From positions 1 to 32,442 of the forward strand of contig JAJPXX010000079.1 in the NCBI GenBank assembly GCA_021205225.1: 32,442 bases of DNA. The letters are read 5' to 3'. This document shows, piece by piece, positions 15,962-22,145 of this stretch. This DNA comes from Lachnospiraceae bacterium (lineage in GTDB: Bacteria > Bacillota > Clostridia > Lachnospirales > Lachnospiraceae). The notes below the pieces were generated by a model. The model did not search any database. It saw only the letters and a program-made list of their open reading frames with translations, and was not told the origin of the DNA. Made by a program: the position numbers and the translations under genes. Each line of letters starts with the position of its first letter. Position 1 is the first letter of the stretch.

Positions 15962-16708
15962 TTACTGCCACAGAAGCTCTTCCGCCACCGCAAGGCGTGT
16001 CTCAAACTGCTCATAAAAGTCTTCCCCTGGTTCGTATGCTTTCATAAAAAACAGCTTTAACAGGTAGAGATTAATGTTTTTTACCACATTTTCATCCTTC
16101 TCTTCCGCCACAAGCGCCTCCGCCCGCGCCAGAAAATTGTGCCACTTCAATATATATTCCTCATATCTGGCAAGCTGCGGCTGATTAAGCCACTTCTCTA
16201 CCCGCACCTTCGTCTTGTTTGGAGCGGGACATTCCCCTGTCTGAAGAAAATATTGAAAGGATCCCGCACTTTCTGCCCTCCGCATATCAGATCCATGCCC
16301 CGTTTTCCCGGCTGCGGGATCTGCCTGCACAGTCTCCTCATCCGCTTTGACATAGTATCTGCCAAGCGGAAACAGCCGACAGACGCCTGGCCGGAACGGG
16401 TGAATCCCGCAGCGGCCGTCTTCGTTCAGGAAACCGCAGGCTTCCTCTTCGCCAGTCATTGCAAGATTTGGCAGAATAATACCATCCACCACGTGAAGCT
16501 CCAGCTTCCCGGCCATCAGAGCATCTGCTGAAAGTCCGGTTCCCTGTGTCAGGCGGTAAACATCAAGCGGATCCAGGATCGCGGATTCTCCCATCCCATG
16601 ACAGCACGCAGAGCAGCCCTTACAGTCGCCGCAGCCTGCCCGAACCATGTCATGACGGCCATAGAGGCGGCCATCCGATATTTCTTCAAGGCTTACCTGT
16701 CGTTTCAC
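15962..16708 (-). CDS. YkgJ-family cysteine-cluster protein
   Basis: The N-terminal Cys cluster C26-G-D-C29-K-G-C32-S-A-C35-C36 and the downstream CGFLNEDGRCGIHPFRPGVCRLFP match the CxxCxxCC (YkgJ/UPF0153) family, thought to bind zinc or an iron-sulfur cluster. The exact role is unknown. The C-terminal half is helical and lacks further motifs. At 248 residues it is longer than minimal family members. The start is GTG at 16708, supported by GAGGGG eight bases upstream. It lies 133 bases downstream of the CobW-TIGR03943 fusion on the same strand, so the two plus the next CobW gene probably form one metal-related cluster (inference). Confidence 0.85.
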   Translation of the reverse strand: MKRQVSLEEISDGRLYGRHDMVRAGCGDCKGCSACCHGMGESAILDPLDVYRLTQGTGLSADALMAGKLELHVVDGIILPNLAMTGEEEACGFLNEDGRCGIHPFRPGVCRLFPLGRYYVKADEETVQADPAAGKTGHGSDMRRAESAGSFQYFLQTGECPAPNKTKVRVEKWLNQPQLARYEEYILKWHNFLARAEALVAEEKDENVVKNINLYLLKLFFMKAYEPGEDFYEQFETRLAVAEELLWQ

Positions 16709-16722
16709 CGTTCACACCCCTC

Positions 16723-16848
16723 ACCCGGCCAAACCGGAATCCAGAATTCTGTCCTTTTGCGCAGGGAATTCTTCTTCCATTCCCGACCCGGAGAAACCGG
16801 GACAAAATTTTGCTTTTTGCGCAAGAATTGTTCTTAAGCTCCTAATTG
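16723..16848. repeat. Two degenerate 63-bp tandem units between the YkgJ and CobW genes
   Basis: ACCCGG at 16723 and at 16786 begin two units with the same order of elements: a CCGG hairpin (ACCCGGccaaACCGG, ACCCGGagaaACCGG), a run around GAATTCTG or AAATTTTG, TTTTGCGCA, then AATTCTTCTT or AATTGTTCTT. The second unit runs into the end of the CobW-like gene. Confidence 0.6.
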
Positions 16849-17786
16849 AAGTACACGGTATCCTCTTCGGGAGCCCCGGTCAGCTCATAGCTCTTTGCAT
16901 ACAGAACCGGTCCCTCTTCCCCATACTCCTTCTGGTATTCATAGCGAATTTCCGCAGTCAGCCAGATCCACTGCCTCGGCTTCAGATCGCCGGCAAACCC
17001 GGCTTTGCATACATAGCCGACAAAACGAATATCTTCCGCACAGCAGGTCATGACATTACGGCCGGGAATAAACGAATTTGACGGCAGGCGGCGGGACTTC
17101 ATGACTTTGGCGCGGAACCGCACCTTTTTTCCCTCATAGCGGTCCTTTGACTCAAAAGCGTCAAGATACCAGAGACCATAATCAATATCATCCACCTGGA
17201 TCACATCAGCAGTCAGATCAAATGGCGGCACATCCTTGCCGGGATCGATCGGATTTCCGTCCTTATCCTCGAAATAGACCATTGCGCGCGGATTCAGCCC
17301 GCGAACCGTACGCCGATAGGACAGCAGATCCATCTGGGGCGTACAGCGGTTAAAAATCGCCATCTCTGTATACTGGAACAGATTGCTTAAAATGCTCCGC
17401 ATATTATTCAGATAAACCGGAAAGGTACTCCCGTCCACCACGGTAATGACCTGCGCAATCGCCATACTGAGAGGAAGATCTTCTCCATACAGCCATTTGC
17501 AGTCCCACATCCCATTCATTTCAATGAAAATCCGCTTCGGACGGTAATGCTTCTCACAGGTGCGCAGAAAATCAGCTGTAAATTCCTCCTGCGAATCCAC
17601 AGTCAGCACGGAGAAATTCATATCCGCCAGCGCTTTTTCATCGTATTCCTCTTCGCCCTCCTCGCAGAGAATCAGAAGCCCCCTCTGACCATCCGCGAAG
17701 TCGCCGCCATCCAGGACATCCCGCAGAAACGCGGTCTTGCCCGCTTCCAGAAATCCTGTAATTAAATAAACCGGAATTTGCCGCAT
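16842..17786 (-). CDS. Divergent CobW-like GTPase fused to a TIGR03943/YcgQ-like domain
   Basis: The N-terminal part (1-200) is a G3E GTPase: P-loop ITGFLEAGKTAF (the family norm is GFLGAGKTT), a switch region LILCEEGEEEYDE, IFIEMNGMW in place of the usual EPSG-type strand, and VITVVDGSTF. The metal-binding CxCC motif of COG0523 proteins is absent, and the base-recognition motif NKxD is replaced by NRCT. The C-terminal part (about 215-310; GKKVRFRAKVMKS, NVMTCCAEDIRFVGY, QWIWLTAEI) resembles the C-terminal domain of TIGR03943/YcgQ proteins, which accompany a YcgR permease in zinc-responsive loci. The fusion suggests metal delivery coupled to that partner, but no permease is in the window. It lies 141 bases after the His-rich CobW gene. 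Confidence 0.82.
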   Translation of the reverse strand: MRQIPVYLITGFLEAGKTAFLRDVLDGGDFADGQRGLLILCEEGEEEYDEKALADMNFSVLTVDSQEEFTADFLRTCEKHYRPKRIFIEMNGMWDCKWLYGEDLPLSMAIAQVITVVDGSTFPVYLNNMRSILSNLFQYTEMAIFNRCTPQMDLLSYRRTVRGLNPRAMVYFEDKDGNPIDPGKDVPPFDLTADVIQVDDIDYGLWYLDAFESKDRYEGKKVRFRAKVMKSRRLPSNSFIPGRNVMTCCAEDIRFVGYVCKAGFAGDLKPRQWIWLTAEIRYEYQKEYGEEGPVLYAKSYELTGAPEEDTVYFN

Positions 17787-17817
17787 ACCTTATCACTCTT
17801 TTCTTTCTCTAAATCCT

Positions 17818-17965
17818 GACCGTGCCCGACGGGGGAATTCTGCCTTGTTCTCTCACTCACGCCGGATGGAAATACTCTGCTGTTTTCCCTGCTTACGCCG
17901 GATAAAAATATTCCGCTATATCTTTGCTCACGCCAGATGAAACAGCTCCTCAAGCTTCTGCTCAT
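17818..17965. repeat. About 36-bp imperfect tandem repeats at the end of the His-rich CobW gene
   Basis: Units containing (T/C)ACGCC(G/A)GAT followed by a GAAA/TATT stretch recur near 17866, 17902 and 17930, with a decayed fragment near 17828. The unit nearest the gene is its own 3' coding end and stop codon, so the others look like tandem copies of the gene terminus in the non-coding gap. Confidence 0.6.
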
Positions 17966-19124
17966 TCAGCTGTGCGCCGATCACACAGAAACGCCCGGTA
18001 TAATCTGCCGCGCCGGTACGAATCTCATATTCCTCCGGGACAAAATCAAAATGAATCCAGGTGCCATCCGTCGCCGGAAGCATCCCCTTCGCGCGAAGTA
18101 CCGTGCCATAGCTCTCTTCTCTGCCAAGCGCCTGGAGAATCTCTTCCACCTCATCCTTTGTATATTTGCGCGGCGTCTCCTGTCCCCAGGAAGTAAATAC
18201 CTCATCCGCGTGGTGGTGATGATGGTGATGCCCGTCATGGTCATGATGATGATCATGATCGCCGTGACAGCAGCACTCTTCCTCGTGATCATGATCATGG
18301 TGATGCTCGTGGTCATGATCCTCCTCATGATCGTGGTGATGCTCGTGGTCATGATCCTCTTCATGGTCGTGGTGATGCTCGTGGTCGTAATCCTCATGAT
18401 CGTGATGATGCTCGTGGTCATGATGATGCTCGTGATCGTGATGATGCTCATGGTCGTGGCAGCAGCATTCTTCGTCGTCCTCATCTTCATGAGCCTCTGT
18501 CTCCGCAAGAAGCATCTGCGCGAGCACATCCGTCTCCTCCATTGCGCTCAGCATTTGCGCGCCGGTCAGCTCGTCCCATGGAGTCGTGATAATCGTCGCG
18601 TTCGGATTCTTCTCCCGAATCATGGCAGCGGCTTCCAGCTGCTTTTCCTCAGAAAGCTTCTGCGTACGGCTCAGAATCACAGTCGCCGCACTTTCGATCT
18701 GATTGTTATAAAACTCACCGAAATTCTTCATATACATTTTAATCTTAGACGCATCCGCCACGGTCGTCAGCGCATTCAGCACAAGTCCCGCCTCTTCCGC
18801 AGCGCCTTCCACCGCCTTGCGCACATCCGACAGCTTCCCAACGCCCGACGGCTCAATAATGATACGATCCGGAGAAAACTGCTCCGCCACCTCTTTCAGC
18901 GCCTTGCCAAAATCACCTACCAGAGAGCAGCAGATACATCCGGAATTCATCTCCGTAATGTTGATCCCGGCGTCCTTCAAAAATCCTCCGTCGATTCCGA
19001 TCTCACCAAACTCATTCTCAATCAGCACAATCTTCTTCCCCGCGAACACCTCCGCGATCAGCTTTTTGATCAGCGTCGTCTTGCCTGCGCCGAGGAAGCC
19101 AGAGATAATATCTACCTTTATCAT
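17928..19124 (-). CDS. CobW/COG0523 metallochaperone GTPase with a large His/Cys-rich metal-binding insert
   Basis: G3E-family GTPase that probably delivers a transition metal, most likely zinc. Seen: P-loop SGFLGAGKTT (9-18); ENEFGEIGIDGG; the metal motif CICC (about residues 64-67, in NSGCICCS); EPSGVGKLSDV; and a C-terminal CobW_C domain (after about 310). Between them is a low-complexity segment (about 219-304) with more than 40 His in HDHEHHH repeats, flanked by CCC triplets. The usual NKxD is replaced by SRTQ. I chose the ATG at 19124 (MIKVDIISGFLG) because AGAAGG lies six bases upstream and overlaps the alternative ATG at 19130. A 216-bp repeat-bounded element lies upstream. Confidence 0.92.
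   Translation of the reverse strand: MIKVDIISGFLGAGKTTLIKKLIAEVFAGKKIVLIENEFGEIGIDGGFLKDAGINITEMNSGCICCSLVGDFGKALKEVAEQFSPDRIIIEPSGVGKLSDVRKAVEGAAEEAGLVLNALTTVADASKIKMYMKNFGEFYNNQIESAATVILSRTQKLSEEKQLEAAAMIREKNPNATIITTPWDELTGAQMLSAMEETDVLAQMLLAETEAHEDEDDEECCCHDHEHHHDHEHHHDHEHHHDHEDYDHEHHHDHEEDHDHEHHHDHEEDHDHEHHHDHDHEEECCCHGDHDHHHDHDGHHHHHHHADEVFTSWGQETPRKYTKDEVEEILQALGREESYGTVLRAKGMLPATDGTWIHFDFVPEEYEIRTGAADYTGRFCVIGAQLNEQKLEELFHLA
18211..18470. repeat. Low-complexity tandem repeat encoding the His/Asp/Glu-rich segment
   Basis: The minus strand repeats CATGATCACGAG-like units (CAT/CAC, GAT/GAC, GAG codons) in blocks of about 21-42 bases, encoding DHEHHHDHE modules. Such DNA is prone to length change. 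The frame is kept throughout, so it is part of the CobW gene. Confidence 0.85.
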
Positions 19125-19137
19125 ATTCATCCTTCTT

Positions 19138-19378
19138 TCTGTCTTTTCATTTCGATGCTGTTGTGTTGCAGTTCAAAACAGCATGCCGCAGACCGCCTGC
19201 TTCGCAGGCTATATGCCGCTTGCGCGTCATATGTCTGTGGCTGATGGGCGTCTACGTTCCACTTCGGTCGGCGCTAAACGATCGTCCACTGGACGATCAG
19301 CGCCCGCCCATCCCAAAATGAAAATACAGCCTTTAGCAGATAAATCTGCACAGTCTGTCTTTTCATTTCAATGCTGTT
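19138..19378. repeat. 216-bp structured element bounded by 25-bp direct repeats
   Basis: The 25-base strings at 19138-19162 and 19354-19378 differ by one base and start 216 bases apart; both end in ATGCTGTT. The interior has a nested stem: TGGGCG (19245-19250) with CGCCCA (19305-19310), GGCGCT (19270-19275) with AGCGCC (19299-19304), and GATCGTCC (19280-19287) with GGACGATC (19291-19298), plus a CCTGCttcGCAGG hairpin at about 19196-19208. No protein is coded. The left repeat is the leader and ribosome-site region of the CobW gene, so the element sits in its upstream region. Confidence 0.7.
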
Positions 19379-19401
19379 CTGAACTTGTTTGTTCATATGA
19401 C

Positions 19402-19427
19402 AAAAAGCAGCGGCTTTTCGCGCTGCT
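19402..19427 (-). terminator. Rho-independent terminator of the amino-acid ABC transporter operon
   Basis: Minus-strand stem AGCAGCG / CGCTGCT (arms 19421-19427 and 19406-19412), an 8-base loop, then TTTTT (19402-19406). It lies about 80 bases after the ATP-binding gene stop. Confidence 0.75.
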
Positions 19428-19432
19428 CTGCT

Positions 19433-19461
19433 ATAGTACACCAAAAACAAAAAGATTGCAA
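19433..19461 (-). promoter_or_regulatory. Candidate promoter overlapping the transporter terminator
   Basis: Minus-strand TTGCAA (19456-19461) and TACTAT (19433-19438) are 17 bases apart. The predicted start near 19426 is at the first base of the terminator hairpin, so it would read toward the CobW gene only through that hairpin. This may be a regulated leader or a chance match. Confidence 0.35.
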
Positions 19462-19506
19462 GTGGTCAAACGTTACTGGTCATAACCGCAGTTATATCCA
19501 TAACAA

Positions 19507-20265
19507 TTATCGCCCGAATTTCCCCAGAAATTCACGGATGCGGGCGTGGTCGGCGTCAAACACCTCATCCGGGGAGCCTTCGAGAGCCACGACGCCCTTG
19601 TCCATGAAGATCACGCGGTCGGAAATGTCACGCGCAAAAGACATCTCGTGAGTGACAATTACCATTGTAATATGCGTCTCAGCCAGTGATTTGATAACCT
19701 TCAGCACCTCACCGGTCAGCTCCGGATCCAGCGCGGACGTCGGTTCATCAAAAAAGAGAATCTTCGGATTCAGCGCAAGCGCCCTTGCAATCGCAACCCT
19801 CTGACACTGTCCGCCGGAGAGCTGGCACGGATATGCGTCCTCCTTATCAGATAAACCCATTTTCCGCAGAAGCTCCCGCGCTTCCTCATAAACCTCCTCT
19901 TTCGGACGTTTCTGAATCGTGATTGGCGCGTCTGTGATATTTTTCATTACTGAAAAATGCGGGAACAGATTAAAATTCTGGAACACCAGCCCAAAACAGG
20001 CGTGTACCCTCTTCGCCTGCTCCCCTTTCGGATATACCCGTTTTCCATCCGCTTCTACCCAGGCAGTTCTTTCTCCCAGGTAGGAAATTTCTCCCCCGTC
20101 AATCTGCTCCAGCATTGTCGCGCAGCGCAGCAGGGTCGATTTTCCGGAACCGGACGGACCAATGATCGACAGAATTTCCCCTTCACTTACGGAGAAGGAA
20201 ATGTCGTGAAGGACCTCCAGGTTGTCAAATTGCTTTCTGATATGACTCATTTCAAGAAGCTTCAT
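19507..20265 (-). CDS. Polar amino-acid ABC transporter, ATP-binding protein
   Basis: Cytoplasmic ATPase of an amino-acid importer (GlnQ/HisP type), 252 residues. Walker [10 protein letters not shown] (36-44), Q-loop [11 protein letters not shown], signature [15 protein letters not shown], Walker [15 protein letters not shown] and the switch His in [11 protein letters not shown] are all intact. A short insertion (about 68-88, containing [14 protein letters not shown]) sits between Walker A and the Q-loop, as in several amino-acid importer ATPases. It is the third gene after the binding protein and permease and is followed by a terminator. The substrate cannot be told from the sequence. Confidence 0.93.
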   Translation of the reverse strand: MKLLEMSHIRKQFDNLEVLHDISFSVSEGEILSIIGPSGSGKSTLLRCATMLEQIDGGEISYLGERTAWVEADGKRVYPKGEQAKRVHACFGLVFQNFNLFPHFSVMKNITDAPITIQKRPKEEVYEEARELLRKMGLSDKEDAYPCQLSGGQCQRVAIARALALNPKILFFDEPTSALDPELTGEVLKVIKSLAETHITMVIVTHEMSFARDISDRVIFMDKGVVALEGSPDEVFDADHARIREFLGKFGR

Positions 20266-20340
20266 AACGGCTGCCTCTCCTTTGCATCCCTGTTTTACAC
20301 CGGCCGATAAGCCTGACCGGGTTTCCCTGTGTGTGCATAT

Positions 20341-21009
20341 TTACTGGTAATAATTCAGGCGTTTTTCGATCTGCTCCATCACAACCGCTACCACCAGATT
20401 AAAGACGTAATAGAAGACCGCCGCCACTACAAAGGGCATGAACGTTGTCTGCGAGGCCGCGATCTGTTTCGCGATTGTAAACATTTCTGCATAAGCCAGC
20501 GAAAAGCTCAATGAGGTATCCTTGACCAGCGTAATAACCTCATTCGTCACAGACGGCAGAATCCTTTTTATCACCTGTGGGAATATAATCCGGAAAAAAC
20601 ATTGGATTTTCCCATATCCCAGCACCTGCGCCGCCTCATACTGCCCGACCGGCATCGACTCAATGCCCGCCCGGTATATCTCAGCAAAATAGGCCGCGTA
20701 GTTCAGCGAAAACCCAATGATAATCGCAGTAAAACGATAGCTGCCGCCGATTTTCATGCCAAACAGGTAATACGGTCCGAAGTAAACGACCAGAAGCTGC
20801 AGCATCAGCGGCGTCCCGCGCATCACAGATATGTATATCTTTGTAATCGTGCGCAACAGGCTGTTTTTTGACATCCTGCCAAAAGAAATCAGAAGCCCGA
20901 GCGGCAGAGAAAAAATCAGGGTCAATGCAAAGATTCCCATTGACCGGAGCATACCATTGCTCAACTGACTCAGCATGACTGAAAATTTCATATTATTAAC
21001 AAAAGGCAC
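20341..21009 (-). CDS. Polar amino-acid ABC transporter, permease
   Basis: Membrane subunit of 222 residues with about five helices and the permease signature EAAQVLGYGKIQCFFRIIFPQ, the EAA loop that contacts the ATPase; RGTPLMLQL is the typical HisM/GlnP motif. The longest frame begins with GTG at 21009; an ATG six codons further in (20991, MKFSVMLSQL) is an alternative, and neither has a clearly spaced ribosome site. It sits between the binding protein and the ATPase. As there is a single permease gene, it would be expected to act as a homodimer. Confidence 0.92.
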   Translation of the reverse strand: MPFVNNMKFSVMLSQLSNGMLRSMGIFALTLIFSLPLGLLISFGRMSKNSLLRTITKIYISVMRGTPLMLQLLVVYFGPYYLFGMKIGGSYRFTAIIIGFSLNYAAYFAEIYRAGIESMPVGQYEAAQVLGYGKIQCFFRIIFPQVIKRILPSVTNEVITLVKDTSLSFSLAYAEMFTIAKQIAASQTTFMPFVVAAVFYYVFNLVVAVVMEQIEKRLNYYQ

Positions 21010-21132
21010 CCCACACTTGCAGGATGCCCTTATCCTCCATCTTGTCTATGCGTTCTGCCGCGGTCACACCCCGGCCTTTCATTCCGATGCCATTCTGCAC
21101 TGCCGCAGCAAACGTATGACCCGCAGTACAGA

Positions 21133-21963
21133 TTACTCTGTCACAGCCTCTGTTTCGGTCTCCGCTTCCTCCAGGATGCCCTCACCCAGGCAAACCATAT
21201 CGCTCAGCTCATACTTTTCGGCCAGCTCCGCTACCGTACCATCCTCTACGAGCGCCAGCAGCGCCTCATTTACCGTATCGCGCAGCTCTTCATCGTCCAG
21301 ACGGAAGCCTACGCCGTACTGCTCCGAGTTCAGTTCCTCGTCAAGAATGATGTAGCCCTCTTTTTCCTTAATCTGATACTGTGCTACGCCGATATCCATC
21401 GCCACTGCGTCAATACTCCCGGCCTGCAGCTCCACAAAAGCAGTATTGTAATCCGCAAATTCCTGTAAGGTACCAAAGGTCGCTGCCAGGTCTGCCTGGT
21501 CGCCGTCCTCACTCAGAAGCTCCAGCGCCGCAGAAGCCGCCTGTACGCCAACAATCTTGCCCGCCAGATCATCCAGGCAGGTAATACCGGAATCTTCAGC
21601 CACCACAATCACCTGACTGTTATCGACGTACGGATAAGACCATGTGTAATCATCCTCACGGCCATTGATTGTGAAGCCGCTCCAGATACAGTCAATCGAA
21701 CCGGACTCCAGCTCCAGATCCTTAGAATCCCAGTCGATCGGGGTCTTAATGAGCTCCCATCCTTCCAGGTCGCAGACAGCCTGCGCCAGCTCCAGATCAA
21801 ATCCTGTGTACTCTCCGTCGTCGTCCATATAACCATACGGCGGATACTCCGCGTCAAATCCTACCGTAAAAGTCGTCCTCTCGTCCGCCATGCTGACCGT
21901 TCCCATCGTCATAGACACTGCCACAGCTGCGGCGATCGCGCCAGCCATCCAATTCTTCCTCAT
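21133..21963 (-). CDS. Polar amino-acid ABC transporter, extracellular substrate-binding protein
   Basis: Family 3 solute-binding protein of about 276 residues. After the signal peptide (MRKNWMAGAIAAAVAVSMTM, cleavage likely near SMA-DE) comes the fold signature FTVGFDAEYPPYGYMDDDGEYTGFD, split as VGFDAEYPPYGY and GEYTGFDLELA, with GSIDCIWSGF and QAGSIDAVAMD. No lipobox Cys is present although Gram-positive binding proteins are usually lipoproteins. I chose the ATG at 21963 because GGAGG lies eight bases upstream and inside the alternative extension from 21978. A strong promoter lies upstream. The tail is an acidic, Thr-rich stretch (EEAETETEAVTE). Confidence 0.93.
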   Translation of the reverse strand: MRKNWMAGAIAAAVAVSMTMGTVSMADERTTFTVGFDAEYPPYGYMDDDGEYTGFDLELAQAVCDLEGWELIKTPIDWDSKDLELESGSIDCIWSGFTINGREDDYTWSYPYVDNSQVIVVAEDSGITCLDDLAGKIVGVQAASAALELLSEDGDQADLAATFGTLQEFADYNTAFVELQAGSIDAVAMDIGVAQYQIKEKEGYIILDEELNSEQYGVGFRLDDEELRDTVNEALLALVEDGTVAELAEKYELSDMVCLGEGILEEAETETEAVTE

Positions 21964-22022
21964 AATGTTCTCCTCCATTTCAGTTTGTACTGCATTACTC
22001 TACCATGCTAAATTACGGGTTA

Positions 22023-22051
22023 ATACTAACAGATAATCCATATGCTGTCAA
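22023..22051 (-). promoter_or_regulatory. Promoter of the amino-acid ABC transporter operon
   Basis: Minus-strand TTGACA (22046-22051) and TAGTAT (22023-22028) with a 17-base spacer, about 60 bases before the binding-protein start. Confidence 0.75.
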
Positions 22052-22088
22052 TAAAGTTTTTTGTAACCGTTCAGAACAGCGTCGAAGT

Positions 22089-22119
22089 AAAAAGACCCCC
22101 GCAAATAACCGCGAGAGTC
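22089..22119 (-). terminator. Rho-independent terminator of the zinc-ribbon membrane protein gene
   Basis: Minus-strand stem GACTCTCGC / GCGGGGGTC (22111-22119 and 22094-22102, with G-U pairs) and a following TTTTT (22089-22093), about 25 bases after the gene stop. Confidence 0.75.
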
Positions 22120-22145
22120 CCTTCCCTATCCGTCATTCTATTGTT

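Noticed and set aside
17818..17965. Possible CRISPR array from 36-bp spaced repeats
   Set aside because: The copies are adjacent and diverge along their whole length, without distinct spacers or cas genes.
18211..18470. Possible CRISPR array suggested by dense short repeats
   Set aside because: There are no unique spacers of constant length, and the repeats code His/Asp/Glu in frame inside a CobW gene.
17937..19244. 435-codon plus-strand frame rich in Met and Val opposite the His-rich CobW gene
   Set aside because: The Met/Val runs are the complement of His/Asp codons. The minus-strand protein has clear GTPase motifs, so this frame is a shadow.
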